Below are positions 30,694 to 42,877 of a stretch of DNA of 64,000 bases, piece after piece. The DNA lies in NCBI GenBank assembly GCA_014860355.1, contig JACZJV010000023.1, positions 1 to 64,000 on the forward strand, written 5' to 3'. This DNA comes from Burkholderiales bacterium. GTDB taxonomy: Bacteria; Pseudomonadota; Gammaproteobacteria; Burkholderiales; SG8-39. The position numbers were made by a program, and so were the translations under genes. The stretch's first letter is position 1, and each line of letters opens with the position of its first letter. The notes under the pieces are model-generated. The model did no database searches and was not told the DNA's origin. It saw nothing but the letters and a program-made list of their open reading frames with translations.

Positions 30694-31307
30694 TCAGGAT
30701 AAATCTACTGCCTTGGCGCGAAGCGCGGCGCAAGGCACACAACCTCCAATTCTACATTCTGATGGGAATGGTTGCCGGCTTGGCAGCCTCGATCGTCCTG
30801 TTGGTGCACGGATACTACGCCGCGCGAATTTCCACCCAGACGGAGCGCAACCACTTTCTCAAGCAAGAAAACGCCAAGCTCGACAAGGAAATTGCGGAAA
30901 TAAAGAAGCTGAAGGAAGAAATTCAAGCACTGCTATCGCGCAAGCAGGTTATCGAAACCCTGCAGGCGGATCGCGCCCAGACTGTGTATCTGCTTGAACA
31001 ATTGGTGCGGCAGACCCCGGACGGCGTATATCTAAAATCAGTCACGCAGAAAGGCCTCAAGGTCAACCTGAGCGGTTATGCGCAATCGAATTCTCGGGTA
31101 TCGACCTTGATGCGCAACATCGAAGCTTCGCCTTATCTGGAAAATCCTGACCTGGTCGAGATCAAGGCGGCAAACGTCAACAGCAGGCGCCTGTCGGAGT
31201 TCGTCATGAACCTTAACATCAAGCGGCTGCGACCCGAAGCGAACGCCGCCAAGGGTGGTGCCGACAATGTCGCGCCGCGCGGCGCGGCCGCTGTCGCGAA
31301 CAAGTAG
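30690..31307 (+). CDS. pilN: Type IV pilus assembly protein PilN
   Basis: MIRINLLPWREARRK, PilN signature; ATGA overlap with pilM. Confidence 0.94.
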   Translation: MIRINLLPWREARRKAHNLQFYILMGMVAGLAASIVLLVHGYYAARISTQTERNHFLKQENAKLDKEIAEIKKLKEEIQALLSRKQVIETLQADRAQTVYLLEQLVRQTPDGVYLKSVTQKGLKVNLSGYAQSNSRVSTLMRNIEASPYLENPDLVEIKAANVNSRRLSEFVMNLNIKRLRPEANAAKGGADNVAPRGAAAVANK

Positions 31308-31316
31308 GAATCACCG

Positions 31317-31970
31317 ATGGATAAGCTGCTCGAGCAATTCAGGTATCTCAATCCCAAGGATCCGGGGACGTGGCCCGTCCTGCCCAAGCTGCTCGCTTTG
31401 CTTGCGTTACTGGCGGCTCTTGTGGCCGTCGGCTATGTGGCAGATTGGCAGGCTCAGATGGACGAGCTCGTGGCCGGCGCCGAAGAGGAAGTGAAGCTCA
31501 AGGAAGCCTACAAGAGCAAAAAGCAGCTTGCGGTCAACCTTGATCTCTACCGCCAGCAGTTGCGTGAAATCGACAGTTCATTCGGTGCGCTGCTCAAGCA
31601 GTTGCCCAACAAGTCGCAGATGGACGCTTTGCTGGTGGATATCAACCAGGCGGGCTTGGGACGTGGACTGCAGTTCGATCTGTTCCGCCCGGCGCCGCGG
31701 GAGACGATGAAGGAGTTCTACGCCGAACTCCCGGTCAGCGTCAGGGTAACGGGTAGCTACCACGATATGGGGCAGTTCGCGAGCGACATCGCGCAACTGT
31801 CGCGTATCGTCACGCTCAACGATATCTCCATCCGCCCGGTGGCAGGCAGGAACGGCAGCGTGCTGGCGATGGACACCAGCGCCAAGACGTTCCGCTATCT
31901 GGATGAGGAAGAAGTGGCGAAGCAGAAGCGGGGCGCCAAGAAATCTGCACCGGGCAAGAAGAAGAAATGA
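31317..31970 (+). CDS. pilO: Type IV pilus assembly protein PilO
   Basis: Position in pilMNOPQ; TM plus 'LLKQLPNKSQMDALLVDINQAGLGRGLQFDLFRP'. Confidence 0.93.
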   Translation: MDKLLEQFRYLNPKDPGTWPVLPKLLALLALLAALVAVGYVADWQAQMDELVAGAEEEVKLKEAYKSKKQLAVNLDLYRQQLREIDSSFGALLKQLPNKSQMDALLVDINQAGLGRGLQFDLFRPAPRETMKEFYAELPVSVRVTGSYHDMGQFASDIAQLSRIVTLNDISIRPVAGRNGSVLAMDTSAKTFRYLDEEEVAKQKRGAKKSAPGKKKK

Positions 31971-32503
31971 AGAACCTAGCGATCATAACAACCGTGCTTC
32001 TTCTCACCGCATGTGGCGGTGACGAGCATCAGGATCTCAAGGCGGAACTGAAAAATATTTCCAAGGACCTGCGTGGCCACATCGCTCCGCTGCCTGTGGT
32101 GAAGGCTTACGAACCGGTGCCGTATCAGGCATTCGACATTCCTGATCCCTTCGGACCGGCCAAAATAGAGCTTGCGACTGGAGGAGCTGCAAAAAGCAAA
32201 GGCGGTGCCAACGCGCCCGACACCAGGAGGCCGAAAGAACCGCTGGAGGCGTATCCGCTTGAATCACTGAAGATGGTCGGCACGCTTTCGCAGAAGAACG
32301 TCAATTACGCACTGGTGCGCGCGGACAGCAGCTTGTACAGGGTAAAGGCAGGGAATTACATGGGACAGGATTTCGGCATCATTACCGAAATTACCGACGC
32401 CCAGATCAATCTCAAAGAGCTGGTGCAGGATGCATCCGGCGACTGGACTGAGCGCAAGGTTGCGCTGCAGTTACTAGAGACCGGCGAGGCAAAACGAAGG
32501 TGA
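31967..32503 (+). CDS. pilP: Type IV pilus lipoprotein PilP
   Basis: Lipobox LLTAC; 'YPLESLKMVGTLSQKNVNYALVRADSSLYRVKAGNYMGQDFGIITEITD'. Confidence 0.93.
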   Translation: MKNLAIITTVLLLTACGGDEHQDLKAELKNISKDLRGHIAPLPVVKAYEPVPYQAFDIPDPFGPAKIELATGGAAKSKGGANAPDTRRPKEPLEAYPLESLKMVGTLSQKNVNYALVRADSSLYRVKAGNYMGQDFGIITEITDAQINLKELVQDASGDWTERKVALQLLETGEAKRR

Positions 32504-32511
32504 GGATATCC

Positions 32512-34629
32512 ATGGCAAAAATTCTCGGTGTATTCGGTTTCTTAACCGCATCCCTTTGGGCTGCTGCGGCGTTGGCGCAGGCGCCGCTGAATAGCGTCGA
32601 AGCCTTCAACGTGTCACAGCAAAGCGGAAAGGTCATCATCAAGCTTACGCTCAAGACGCCGCTCAAGTCGCCGCCGGGCAGCTTCACAATAGCCAACCCG
32701 GCGCGTATCGCGTTCGATTTTCCCAACACCGTGAATGGTCTTGGGCGCAACAGTCAGAACATTCGCGAAGGCGAGCTTACGAGCATGAACATGGTACAGG
32801 CGGGGGAGCGCACGCGCATGGTGCTGAACCTGCGTCAGCTTGTCGGTTATGACACACAGGTCGATGGTAAGAACCTGATGATCATTCTCGCCGGCGCACC
32901 TGCGGCCAGCGGCGGCGGGGCTGCGGTTACCCATTTCGTAGAAGCCAATCCGGCCGATACGCGCACCACGGTACGCGATATCGATTTCCGCCGCGGCAAG
33001 AACGGCGAAGGCCGTATCGTTGTTGATCTCTCCGACAGCTCTACTGGCATAGATATTCGCGCGCAGGGACAGAACCTGGTGATCGATTTCTTTAAGACCT
33101 CGCTCCCGGACAAACTGCGCCGGCGACTGGACGTAACCGATTTCGCCACGCCGGTGCAGTCGATCAACACTTTTGGCCAAGGTGAGAACGTGCGTATGGT
33201 GATCACGCCGAAGGGTCTGTGGGAGCATAGTGCTTATCAAACAGATACCCAGTTCGTGGTTGAGGTAAAGCAGATCGTTCAAGACCCCAACAAGTTGACG
33301 CAAGGCAGTAAAGTCGGTTTTAGCGGCGAGAAACTGTCGCTAAATTTCCAGAATGTCGAAGTGCGCAGCGTGCTAAGTGTAATCGCTGATTTCACCGACC
33401 TCAACATCATTACCAGCGATGCAGTGGGCGGAAGCCTTACCTTGCGATTGAAGGACGTGCCTTGGGACCAGGCGCTACAGATCATACTCGACACCCGCGG
33501 CTTGGACATGCGCAAGAATGGCAACGTGATATGGATTGCGCCGCGTGACGAACTTGCGACGAAGGAAAAGTTGACACTGGAGGCGCGCCAGCAGATCGGC
33601 GAACTAGAGGCAGTTCACACCGAGAGCTTCGTGCTGAACTACCAGAAAGCTCAGGATGTGCAGGCACTGCTGTCTTCTGCGAATCAAAAGGTATTGTCCA
33701 AGCGCGGCAGTGCAGTGGTTGACGCTCGCACCAATACCGTATTCGTGCAGGACGTACCCAACCGCCTCGAGGAAGTGCGCAAGCTGATCGCTCAGATCGA
33801 CGTGGCCGTGCGCCAGGTCATGATAGAAGCGCGCATAGTCGAGGCAAACGATACGTTCAGCAAGAATTTGGGAGCCAAGCTTGGCTACAACTCGTCGAAG
33901 CAGGGCGGGCAACGCATTCTCGGCCCCAGCGCGCGCTACACTTTGGGGGGCGATCTCACTACTACCGGGCAGTACACGATTAGTGATACCGGTCAGCAAC
34001 TGGTCCCGGGTACGCCGGACATTACAGCGAACCCGAATGTAAATCTGCCGGCCACAGGGCTGGGCGGTTTCGCCGCTGGTACCATATCCACGATTCTGTT
34101 CAACAAGGACTTTACCCAGTTCATTTCCATGGAGCTCTCAGCGCTGGAAGCGGACGGCAAAGGCAAGATTATATCCAGCCCACGGGTGTTGACCGGAGAT
34201 AAGGTCGAAGCAATTATCGAGCAAGGTACGGAGCTGCCATATCAGTCGGCGACTTCGAGCGGCGCTACCAGCGTGTCATTTCGCAAAGCCAACCTGAGCC
34301 TGAAGGTGAAACCGCAAATCACGCCCGATGGCAATATCATTATGACGCTGGATATCAACAAGGATTCGGTCGGACAGGTGACTGCGGCAGGCTTCGCCAT
34401 CGACACCAAGCACGTCAAGACCGAGGTACTGGTGGAAAACGGCGGTACGGTGGTCATCGGCGGCATCTTCAGCCAGGACGAACGCAACACGACCACCAAG
34501 GTACCGTTCTTTGGCGACTTGCCGGTACTGGGCTATCTTTTCAAGAACAATAGCAAGACAGACAATAAGACAGAGCTGCTGGTGTTCATCACGCCGCGCA
34601 TCGTGGACGATCGCCTTACCGTACGCTGA
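32512..34629 (+). CDS. pilQ: Type IV pilus secretin PilQ
   Basis: AMIN domain N-terminus, STN region, secretin domain (VENGGTVVIGGIFSQDERNTTTKVPFFGDLPVLGYLFKN). Confidence 0.95.
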   Translation: MAKILGVFGFLTASLWAAAALAQAPLNSVEAFNVSQQSGKVIIKLTLKTPLKSPPGSFTIANPARIAFDFPNTVNGLGRNSQNIREGELTSMNMVQAGERTRMVLNLRQLVGYDTQVDGKNLMIILAGAPAASGGGAAVTHFVEANPADTRTTVRDIDFRRGKNGEGRIVVDLSDSSTGIDIRAQGQNLVIDFFKTSLPDKLRRRLDVTDFATPVQSINTFGQGENVRMVITPKGLWEHSAYQTDTQFVVEVKQIVQDPNKLTQGSKVGFSGEKLSLNFQNVEVRSVLSVIADFTDLNIITSDAVGGSLTLRLKDVPWDQALQIILDTRGLDMRKNGNVIWIAPRDELATKEKLTLEARQQIGELEAVHTESFVLNYQKAQDVQALLSSANQKVLSKRGSAVVDARTNTVFVQDVPNRLEEVRKLIAQIDVAVRQVMIEARIVEANDTFSKNLGAKLGYNSSKQGGQRILGPSARYTLGGDLTTTGQYTISDTGQQLVPGTPDITANPNVNLPATGLGGFAAGTISTILFNKDFTQFISMELSALEADGKGKIISSPRVLTGDKVEAIIEQGTELPYQSATSSGATSVSFRKANLSLKVKPQITPDGNIIMTLDINKDSVGQVTAAGFAIDTKHVKTEVLVENGGTVVIGGIFSQDERNTTTKVPFFGDLPVLGYLFKNNSKTDNKTELLVFITPRIVDDRLTVR

Positions 34630-34649
34630 TTGCTTCTTCGTTGTGCTGC

Positions 34650-34678
34650 AAAAGAGCCGGGCTTCCGGCTCTTTTTTT
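34650..34678 (+). terminator. Rho-independent terminator after pilQ
   Basis: aaagagccgg-gctt-ccggctcttttttt. Confidence 0.85.
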
Positions 34679-34760
34679 CCGCGCAAAGCGCCCTGCTCCC
34701 CGGATTGCGCCGCAACCGCGCGGCGAGCCCGAGTCAGGTAGGTGCTGCTAGAATGACGGT

Positions 34761-35294
34761 GTGAAAACTTCGGAAAACATATTTCTCGTTGGACTGATGG
34801 GCGCGGGAAAAACCACGGTAGGCCGGCAGCTCGCCGCCGGGCTCGGCAAGACGTTCCACGATACCGACCATGAGATCGAGCACCGCACTGGAGTAAGAAT
34901 CTCACTCGTATTCGAGATCGAGGGCGAAGCAGGCTTTCGTTTGCGAGAAAAGCTGGTGGTCGAGCAGCTGACGCAACTCGCCAACGTGGTGCTGGCCACC
35001 GGCGGCGGCGCCGTGCTTGATGCCGATAACCGCAAATGCCTCGTAGACCGCGGCGTGGTTGTGTATCTGCACGGCCAGCCTAAGGATTTGTGGCACCGCA
35101 CCCGGCACGACAAGTCGCGGCCGTTGCTGCAAGGCGCAGATCCGTTGGCGAAACTGCAGATCCTATACCAGCAGCGCGATCCGCTTTACCGCGAGGTTGC
35201 CGATATCGTCGTCGATACCGGGCGCCAGAGCGCGCGCGCCCTTCTTCACCAACTGCTGCCGCAATTGCGCGAGCGATGCAAACTCTCCGCGTAG
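34761..35294 (+). CDS. aroK: Shikimate kinase
   Basis: [38 protein letters not shown]. Confidence 0.95.
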   Translation: MKTSENIFLVGLMGAGKTTVGRQLAAGLGKTFHDTDHEIEHRTGVRISLVFEIEGEAGFRLREKLVVEQLTQLANVVLATGGGAVLDADNRKCLVDRGVVVYLHGQPKDLWHRTRHDKSRPLLQGADPLAKLQILYQQRDPLYREVADIVVDTGRQSARALLHQLLPQLRERCKLSA

Positions 35295-36361
35295 AACTGG
35301 GCGAGCGCGCCTACCCGATTCACATCGGCGAGCATTTGTTGTCCGATGCCGGGCTGGTTACGCCGCACCTGAACCTGCCCAAGGTCGCCATCGTCACCAA
35401 CACCACGGTTGCGCCCCTGTATCTGCAGAAGCTGACTCTGGGGTTGCGGGCACTGGGGGTGGAGGCGATTGGCATCGTGCTCGAGGATGGCGAGAGGTAT
35501 AAGGATTGGGCTACCCTCAACCGCATCTACGACACACTGCTCGAGCGCCGCTGCGAGCGCAAAACTACGCTCATCGCGCTCGGCGGCGGCGTCATCGGCG
35601 ACCTCGCTGGTTTTGCCGCCGCGACGTATATGCGCGGTATACCATTTATCCAGGTTCCTACCTCATTGCTCGCGCAGGTGGATTCCTCGATTGGTGGAAA
35701 GACAGGCATCAATCACCCCTTGGGCAAGAACATGATCGGCGCGTTCTATCAGCCGCGTTTGGTGCTGGCCGACACGGCGGTGCTTGCGACATTGCCGCCG
35801 CGCGAACTCTCAGCAGGTCTGGCGGAGGTTATCAAGCATGGTCTCATCCGCGACGATGAGTTTGTAAGCTGGTTGGAACACAACCTGGAGCAGTTGCTGG
35901 CCTGTGATCCGCAGGCGCTGGCGTACGCTGTTCGCCGCTGCTGCGAAATCAAGGCCGCGGTGGTGGCCGAGGATGAGCGCGAAACCGGGGTGCGCGCGCT
36001 ACTAAACTTTGGCCATACCTTCGGGCATGCCATCGAGTCCGGCCTCGGCTACGGCAACTGGTTGCACGGCGAGGCGGTAGCCGCGGGTATGGCCATGGCT
36101 GCCGATCTGTCGCGCCGCATGGGATACATCGAGCAGGCTGACGTCGAGCGTATCCTTGCCCTGCTCAAGCGGGCAGGCCTGCCCGTGGCCCAGCCCGGCT
36201 TGGCGCCTGCGCGCATGTTGGAGCTGATGGCGCTGGACAAGAAAACCGAGGGCGGCCAGCTGCGCTTTGTCCTGCTGGACCGGATCGGCTCGGCCTCGGT
36301 CCGCGCCAAGGTGCCGGCGGCCTTGCTGCAGGAGACCATGGCGGCCCCTGGCGTGAATTAA
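35276..36361 (+). CDS. aroB: 3-dehydroquinate synthase
   Basis: ATG 35276; [64 protein letters not shown]. Confidence 0.96.
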   Translation: MQTLRVELGERAYPIHIGEHLLSDAGLVTPHLNLPKVAIVTNTTVAPLYLQKLTLGLRALGVEAIGIVLEDGERYKDWATLNRIYDTLLERRCERKTTLIALGGGVIGDLAGFAAATYMRGIPFIQVPTSLLAQVDSSIGGKTGINHPLGKNMIGAFYQPRLVLADTAVLATLPPRELSAGLAEVIKHGLIRDDEFVSWLEHNLEQLLACDPQALAYAVRRCCEIKAAVVAEDERETGVRALLNFGHTFGHAIESGLGYGNWLHGEAVAAGMAMAADLSRRMGYIEQADVERILALLKRAGLPVAQPGLAPARMLELMALDKKTEGGQLRFVLLDRIGSASVRAKVPAALLQETMAAPGVN

Positions 36362-36419
36362 GCGCGCCCGCCCGGCCTAACACCGCCAATTCACCCCCCC
36401 AAGCGCATAGCCTAAGCGC

Positions 36420-36448
36420 TTGAAGTGACACGAGTGCGCGGGTAAAAT
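36420..36448 (+). promoter_or_regulatory. Putative sigma70 promoter for gltBD
   Basis: TTGAAG at 36420-36425, 17-nt spacer, TAAAAT at 36443-36448, just upstream of gltB. Confidence 0.5.
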
Positions 36449-36478
36449 CATAAGTTCCGCCGGAAAAGTCGCTGGCCT

Positions 36479-39400
36479 ATGCCGGTTATCATGCGAACTT
36501 CCGGAACCCATTTTGCATCTAAAGGTGCGAGCGTGACCCATCAGGCCTTATTTCCCCATATTCCGCCCGCGGCACAAGGGTTGTACGACCCCGCCAACGA
36601 ACATGACGCCTGCGGCGTCGGCTTTGTCGCCAACATCAAGGGCGCCAGAAGTCACGGAATCATCGAACAAGGGCTGCTGATCCTCAAGAATCTGGCTCAC
36701 CGCGGCGCAGTCGGGGCCGATCCGCTTGCGAGTGACGGCTCCGGTATCCTGATTCAGATTCCCGACCGGTTCTTGCGCGAGGAAATGGCCGCGCTCGGGG
36801 TGACGCTTCCGCCCGTAGGCCAGTACGGCGTGGGAATGGTGTTTCTTCCCCAGGAACCGGCCTCGCGACTCGCCTGTGAATACGAGATCGAGCGCGCGAT
36901 CAAGGACGAGCAGCAGGTGTTGCTCGGTTGGCGCGACGTGCCTCGCGACAGTTCCGGGTTGGGGAAATCCGGAAAGAAAATAGAACCGGTGGTGCGCCAG
37001 GTGTTCATCGGCCGCGGCGGTGACGTGACGGTGACCGACGCACTGGAGCGCAAGCTCTACATCATTCGCAAGGTGTCCGGCCACGCCATCCAGGCGCTGG
37101 GACTCAAGCACGGCAAGGAATTTTATGTGGCGTCCATGTCGGCGCGCACGCTGGTGTACAAGGGTTTGCTGCTCGCCGACCAGGTAGGCAAGTACTACAA
37201 GGATTTGCAGGATGAACGCGTGGTATCGGCACTGGCGCTGGTGCATCAGCGTTTCTCCACCAATACCTTCCCCACCTGGGACCTGGCGCATCCGTTTCGC
37301 ATGATTGCGCACAACGGCGAGATCAATACCCTGCGCGGGAACGTCAACTGGATCCGCGCGCGGCAGCAGGCGATCTCCAGCCCCATTCTCGACGGGGACC
37401 TGAACAAGGTCTGGCCGCTGATCTATGACGGCCAGTCGGACTCGGCCTCGTTCGACAACGCGCTCGAACTTCTGGTGATGGCAGGCTATTCCCTTGCGCA
37501 CGCCATGATGATGCTCATTCCCGAGGCCTGGGAAAAGCACAACACCATGGACGACAGCCGGCGCGCCTTCTACGAATATCATGCGGCGATGATGGAGCCC
37601 TGGGACGGCCCCGCCGCGGTCGCGTTCAGCGACGGCCGTCAGATCGGCGCCACGCTGGACCGTAACGGCCTGCGGCCGGCGCGCTATATCGTCACCGATG
37701 ACGATCTGGTCATCATGGCGTCCGAGGCCGGTGTGCTGCCTATCCCCGAGGAAAGAATCGTCAAGAAATGGCGCCTGCAGCCGGGAAAAATGTTTCTTAT
37801 CGACGTCGAGCGCGGGCGCATCATCGACGACACGGAACTGAAGGAAACCCTGGCGGCGGCCAAGCCCTACCGCGAGTGGATCGAGCGCATCCGTATCAGG
37901 CTCGACGAAGTGGAAAGCGAGAAGCAGCAGCCCGAGCGCTCGGAGGTATCGCTGCTCGATCGGCAGCAGGCGTTCGGTTACACGCAGGAGGAACTCAAGT
38001 TTCTGATGTTGCCGATGGCCGCGACCGGAGAAGAAGCCATCGGCTCCATGGGCAACGACTCGCCACTGGCGGTGCTGTCGAACAAGAACAAGACCATGTA
38101 CCACTATTTCAAGCAGCTGTTCGCCCAGGTGACCAACCCGCCGATCGATCCGATCCGCGAGGATCTGGTGATGAGCCTGGTGAGCTTTATCGGGCCGAAG
38201 CCGAACCTGCTGGGCATCGACGAGATCAATCCGCCTATCCGCCTCGAAGTCAGCCAGCCGGTGCTGGATTTCTACGAGATGGACAAAATCCGGCACATCG
38301 ACCGCAATACCGAGGGCAAGTTCAAATCCTTCGAACTCGATGTCACCTATCCCGTAGCCTGGGGGCACGAGGCGATCGAGGCACGCCTGGCGAGCCTGTG
38401 CGCCCAGGCCGAAGACGCGGTTCGCGCCGGCTACAGCATCATTATCATCTCCGACCGTCGTCTCAATCGCGACAATGTCGCGATAACGACGCTGCTTGCG
38501 CTATCGGCGGTGCACCAACATCTGGTAACCAAGGGCCTGCGCACCAGTGCGGGCTTGGTAGTGGAAACCGGTTCGGCGCGCGAGGTGCACCATTTCGCCC
38601 TGCTAGCCGGCTATGGCGCGGAAGCGATCCATCCCTACCTTGCGCTCGAATCTTTGCTCGCGATGCAGGAATTGCTGCCCGCCGGCGTCGACGGCGGCAA
38701 GGCGATCAGGAATTACGTCAAGGCGGTCGGCAAGGGCCTGCTGAAAGTCATGTCGAAGATGGGCATTTCCACCTACATGTCCTATACCGGTGCGCAGATA
38801 TTCGAGGCGGTGGGACTTTCGCGCGAACTGGTTGCCAAGTATTTCACCGGCACCGCGTCCAACGTCGAGGGCATCGGCCTGTTCGAGGTGGCCGAGGAGA
38901 AGATACGCCTGCACCGGCAGGCCTTCGGCGCCGATCCGGTGCTTGCCAATGCGCTCGATGCGGGCGGCGAATATGCATTTCGCATCCGTGGCGAGGAACA
39001 CATGTGGACGCCGGAGGCGATCGCCAAGCTTCAGCATGCGACCAGGCAGTCGAGTTTCGAAACCTACAAAGAATACGCGCGGATCATCAACGACCAGTCC
39101 AAGCGTCACATGACATTTCGCGGTCTGTTCGAGTTCAAGTTCGGGCAGACGCAGCCGGTTCCGATAGAAGAGGTCGAACCGGCCAAGGAAATCGTCAAGC
39201 GCTTTGCCACCGGCGCCATGTCCCTGGGGTCGATTTCGACCGAGGCGCATACCACGCTCGCCATCGCGATGAACCGCATTGGCGGCAAATCCAACACCGG
39301 CGAAGGCGGCGAGGATCAGCGCCGCTTTGCGCCGGCGATATCCGGCGAAACGCTTGCTTCGCGCCTGGGCCGGCAAAACGTCGAGCGCGATCTGGTGCTC

Positions 39401-41200
39401 GAGGCGGGCGATTCGCTGCGCTCCAAAATCAAGCAAGTCGCATCAGGACGCTTTGGCGTCACCGCGGAGTATCTGGCCAGCGCCGACCAGATCCAGATCA
39501 AGATGGCCCAGGGTGCCAAACCAGGCGAAGGCGGCCAGCTGCCGGGGCACAAGGTGTCCGAGTACATCGCTCAGGTTCGTTTCTCGGTGCCTGGTGTGGG
39601 CCTGATTTCGCCGCCGCCGCATCACGATATTTATTCGATTGAGGATCTGGCGCAGCTGATCCACGACCTGAAGAACGCCAACCCCGAGGCTTCGATCAGC
39701 GTCAAACTTGTCTCCGAGGTCGGCGTCGGCACAGTGGCGGCTGGCGTGTCCAAGGCCAAGGCAGACCATGTCACGATTTCCGGCCATGATGGCGGCACCG
39801 GCGCTTCGCCCTGGTCCTCGATCAAGCACGCCGGCACGCCCTGGGAACTGGGCCTCGCGGAAACGCAGCAGACGCTGGTTTTGAACCGGCTGCGCGGCCG
39901 TATCGCAGTTCAGGTCGACGGCCAGATCAAGACCGGACGCGATGTCGTGATCGGCGCCATGCTCGGCGCCGATGAATTCGGCTTCGCCACCGCGCCACTG
40001 GTGGTCGAGGGCTGCATCATGATGCGCAAATGCCACCTCAATACCTGCCCGGTCGGCGTGGCCACGCAGGACCCAGTGTTGCGCAGGAAATTCCAGGGCA
40101 AGCCCGAGCACGTGGTCAACTTCTTCTTCTACGTTGCCGAGGAGGCGCGTGAAATCATGGCTCAGCTTGGCGTGCGCAGCATGAACGAGCTGATCGGGCG
40201 CGCCGACCTGCTGGAAATGAAGCGGGGGATTGAGCACTGGAAGGCAAAGGGCTTGGATTTTTCGCGCATATTCCAGCTTCCTCAGGTAGGTCCGGAGGTT
40301 GCGCGCTACAAATGCGAAGAGCAGAACCACGGGCTCGAGGGTGCGCTCGATCATCGGCTGGTCGAACTGGCGATGCCGGCGCTGGAACGCGCTCAGGCGG
40401 TCGCGATAGACATGCCGATACGCAATATCAACCGCACGGTCGGCACCATGTTGTCGTGGGAAGTCGCGCGCCGTCATGGCCACGCCGGCCTGCCCGAGGA
40501 CACCATACGCATCAAGTTCGCCGGCAGCGCCGGACAAAGCTTTGGCGCGTTTCTGGCGCATGGAATCACGCTCGACCTGATCGGCGATACCAACGATTAC
40601 TGCGGCAAGGGCTTATCCGGCGGGCGCATCACGGTGCAGCCTTCACCCAAGTTTCGCGGCGACCCGGCGCAAAACATCATAGTCGGCAACACCGTCCTGT
40701 ACGGCGCGATTGCGGGCGAGGCCTACTTCCGCGGCGTCGCCGGCGAACGCTTTGCGGTGCGCAACTCGGGCGCAAGCGCTGTGGTCGAAGGCACGGGCGA
40801 CCACGGCTGCGAATACATGACCGGCGGAACGGTGGTGGTGCTGGGGGTGACCGGGCGCAATTTCGCTGCGGGAATGTCCGGCGGCATTGCCTATGTGCTC
40901 GATGAGGACGGAACTTTTGCCCAGCGCTGCAACGCGTCCATGGTGCAGCTGGAACCTGTGCTCACCAAAGCGGAGCAGGAGGGCAAGCTCGCGCGTGACC
41001 TGTGGCATCTGGGACAGGCCGACGAAGCCGTGCTCAAGCGCCTCGTGGAGAACCACGCAAAATACACCGGCAGCACGCGGGCGAAAAAGGTGATCAGCGG
41101 CTGGGCGCAGTATCGCGGCAAGTTCGTCAAAATATTCCCGCACGAGTACCGGCGCGCACTCGGCGATCTGGCCGCCAAGGGCGGCAAGATCGCTGCTTGA
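36479..41200 (+). CDS. gltB: Glutamate synthase (NADPH) large subunit (start may be GTG 36533)
   Basis: [16 protein letters not shown], glutaminase domain; FMN/3Fe-4S and GXGXG domains ([18 protein letters not shown]). Confidence 0.97.
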   Translation: MPVIMRTSGTHFASKGASVTHQALFPHIPPAAQGLYDPANEHDACGVGFVANIKGARSHGIIEQGLLILKNLAHRGAVGADPLASDGSGILIQIPDRFLREEMAALGVTLPPVGQYGVGMVFLPQEPASRLACEYEIERAIKDEQQVLLGWRDVPRDSSGLGKSGKKIEPVVRQVFIGRGGDVTVTDALERKLYIIRKVSGHAIQALGLKHGKEFYVASMSARTLVYKGLLLADQVGKYYKDLQDERVVSALALVHQRFSTNTFPTWDLAHPFRMIAHNGEINTLRGNVNWIRARQQAISSPILDGDLNKVWPLIYDGQSDSASFDNALELLVMAGYSLAHAMMMLIPEAWEKHNTMDDSRRAFYEYHAAMMEPWDGPAAVAFSDGRQIGATLDRNGLRPARYIVTDDDLVIMASEAGVLPIPEERIVKKWRLQPGKMFLIDVERGRIIDDTELKETLAAAKPYREWIERIRIRLDEVESEKQQPERSEVSLLDRQQAFGYTQEELKFLMLPMAATGEEAIGSMGNDSPLAVLSNKNKTMYHYFKQLFAQVTNPPIDPIREDLVMSLVSFIGPKPNLLGIDEINPPIRLEVSQPVLDFYEMDKIRHIDRNTEGKFKSFELDVTYPVAWGHEAIEARLASLCAQAEDAVRAGYSIIIISDRRLNRDNVAITTLLALSAVHQHLVTKGLRTSAGLVVETGSAREVHHFALLAGYGAEAIHPYLALESLLAMQELLPAGVDGGKAIRNYVKAVGKGLLKVMSKMGISTYMSYTGAQIFEAVGLSRELVAKYFTGTASNVEGIGLFEVAEEKIRLHRQAFGADPVLANALDAGGEYAFRIRGEEHMWTPEAIAKLQHATRQSSFETYKEYARIINDQSKRHMTFRGLFEFKFGQTQPVPIEEVEPAKEIVKRFATGAMSLGSISTEAHTTLAIAMNRIGGKSNTGEGGEDQRRFAPAISGETLASRLGRQNVERDLVLEAGDSLRSKIKQVASGRFGVTAEYLASADQIQIKMAQGAKPGEGGQLPGHKVSEYIAQVRFSVPGVGLISPPPHHDIYSIEDLAQLIHDLKNANPEASISVKLVSEVGVGTVAAGVSKAKADHVTISGHDGGTGASPWSSIKHAGTPWELGLAETQQTLVLNRLRGRIAVQVDGQIKTGRDVVIGAMLGADEFGFATAPLVVEGCIMMRKCHLNTCPVGVATQDPVLRRKFQGKPEHVVNFFFYVAEEAREIMAQLGVRSMNELIGRADLLEMKRGIEHWKAKGLDFSRIFQLPQVGPEVARYKCEEQNHGLEGALDHRLVELAMPALERAQAVAIDMPIRNINRTVGTMLSWEVARRHGHAGLPEDTIRIKFAGSAGQSFGAFLAHGITLDLIGDTNDYCGKGLSGGRITVQPSPKFRGDPAQNIIVGNTVLYGAIAGEAYFRGVAGERFAVRNSGASAVVEGTGDHGCEYMTGGTVVVLGVTGRNFAAGMSGGIAYVLDEDGTFAQRCNASMVQLEPVLTKAEQEGKLARDLWHLGQADEAVLKRLVENHAKYTGSTRAKKVISGWAQYRGKFVKIFPHEYRRALGDLAAKGGKIAA

Positions 41201-41322
41201 ACCGAATCAACGCCGGCTGCCGCGGACAGGAACGATTTCAGGATATTCCGAGCGCAATGCGGCCGCACGGCGCCGGTCTCTGGCTCTGTGGCGAGACGCA
41301 TCTGGATTAGGGACTAAGGCAA

Positions 41323-42765
41323 ATGGGCAAGATAACCGGTTTCATGGAGTTTCAGCGGCTGCAGGAGGCGAGTGAAGCTCCCGAGTCGCGCAAGAGGCAT
41401 TACCACGAATTCGTGCAGCACCTGTCGGACAAGGAGGCCGGGGTGCAGGGCGCACGCTGCATGGACTGCGGCACACCTTTTTGCACCAGCGGCTGTCCGG
41501 TAAACAATATCATTCCCGACTGGAACGATATGGTCTACAGGCAGAACTGGCGCGAGGCGCTGGAGACGCTGCATTCGACCAACAATTTCCCGGAATTCAC
41601 CGGCCGCGTCTGTCCGGCACCGTGCGAGGCGGCATGCACGCTCAATATCAACAATGACCCGGTGGGCATCAAGTCGATCGAACATGCGATTATCGACAAG
41701 GGTTGGGAGATGGGCTGGGTGCTGCCCCTGCCACCCCGGCAAAAGAGCGGCAAAAAGGTGGCAGTAGTCGGTTCGGGGCCGGCGGGGCTGGCCTGCGCGC
41801 AGCAACTGGCGCGCGCCGGGCACGACGTGGTGTTGTACGAGAAGAGCGATCGCATCGGCGGCCTGCTGCGCTACGGCATCCCCGACTTCAAGCTGGAAAA
41901 GCACCTGATCGACCGGCGCGTCGAACAGATGCGCACCGAGGGAGTGGAGTTCAGGGCGAACCAGGCTGTTGGCGGGCGCGGCAAGAATGCGCTGTCGGCG
42001 AGAAAACTGCTGCAGGAATTTGACGCCGTGGTCGTCTCGTGCGGCGCGGAGCGTCCGCGCGACCTGCCGGTACCCGGGCGCGAATTGAACGGGGTGCATT
42101 TCGCCATGGAATTCCTGCCGCAGCAGAACATGGCGGTGGCGGGCGACAAGGTTGCCGGGCAGATCAAGGCGAGTGGCAAGCATGTGGTGGTCATCGGCGG
42201 CGGCGATACCGGGTCGGATTGCGTCGGTACGTCCAATCGCCAGGGCGCGGCCTCGGTGACCCAGTTCGAGCTGCTGCCGCAGCCGCCGGCGCAGGAAAAC
42301 AAACCACTCGTCTGGCCCGACTGGCCGATCAAGTTGCGCACTTCCAGTTCGCACGAGGAGGGTTGCGAGCGCGACTGGTCCGTGGCGACCAAACGCTTCG
42401 AGGGCGCAGACGGGAAGGTAGAGAAGCTGATCGCGGCGCGCGTCGAATGGAAGGACGGCAAGATGGCCGAGGTTCCGGGCTCCGAATTTGAAATGAAAGC
42501 GGATCTGGTGCTGCTCGCCATGGGCTTCCTCGGCCCGGTGCAACAGGGGTTGATCGAGGAGCTCGCGCTGGACCAGGATGCGCGCAGCAACGTCAAGGCC
42601 ACGACCGACGGCCCGGGCTGCTACACGACTTCAAATCCCAAGGTGTTTGCCGCCGGCGACATGCGCCGCGGCCAATCGCTGGTGGTCTGGGCGATACGCG
42701 AAGGGCGCCAATGCGCACGCGCGGTGGACGAGTTTCTGATGGGGACGTCCGATCTGCCGCGCTAG
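41323..42765 (+). CDS. gltD: Glutamate synthase small subunit
   Basis: [55 protein letters not shown]. Confidence 0.97.
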   Translation: MGKITGFMEFQRLQEASEAPESRKRHYHEFVQHLSDKEAGVQGARCMDCGTPFCTSGCPVNNIIPDWNDMVYRQNWREALETLHSTNNFPEFTGRVCPAPCEAACTLNINNDPVGIKSIEHAIIDKGWEMGWVLPLPPRQKSGKKVAVVGSGPAGLACAQQLARAGHDVVLYEKSDRIGGLLRYGIPDFKLEKHLIDRRVEQMRTEGVEFRANQAVGGRGKNALSARKLLQEFDAVVVSCGAERPRDLPVPGRELNGVHFAMEFLPQQNMAVAGDKVAGQIKASGKHVVVIGGGDTGSDCVGTSNRQGAASVTQFELLPQPPAQENKPLVWPDWPIKLRTSSSHEEGCERDWSVATKRFEGADGKVEKLIAARVEWKDGKMAEVPGSEFEMKADLVLLAMGFLGPVQQGLIEELALDQDARSNVKATTDGPGCYTTSNPKVFAAGDMRRGQSLVVWAIREGRQCARAVDEFLMGTSDLPR

Positions 42766-42816
42766 CCGCTGCTGTTTGCCGACCGCGAAACACGCGGCGA
42801 CGTAGCTTCTGAAAAT

Positions 42817-42851
42817 GCAAATACCCCGGGTCTCAGACCCGGGGTATTTGC
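42817..42851. terminator. Perfect 17-bp inverted repeat, probable bidirectional terminator between convergent genes
   Basis: gcaaataccccgggtct-c-agacccggggtatttgc between gltD(+) and the Ig-like gene(-). Confidence 0.75.
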
Positions 42852-42877
42852 TTGTTGCGCGGCGTTTGCCTGTCCGC

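Noticed and set aside
36548-38368. 606-aa minus-strand ORF
   Set aside because: Antisense to gltB; no recognizable domain
37768-39642. 624-aa plus-strand ORF in alternative frame
   Set aside because: Overlaps gltB out of frame; Arg/Gly-rich composition typical of a shifted frame in GC-rich DNA
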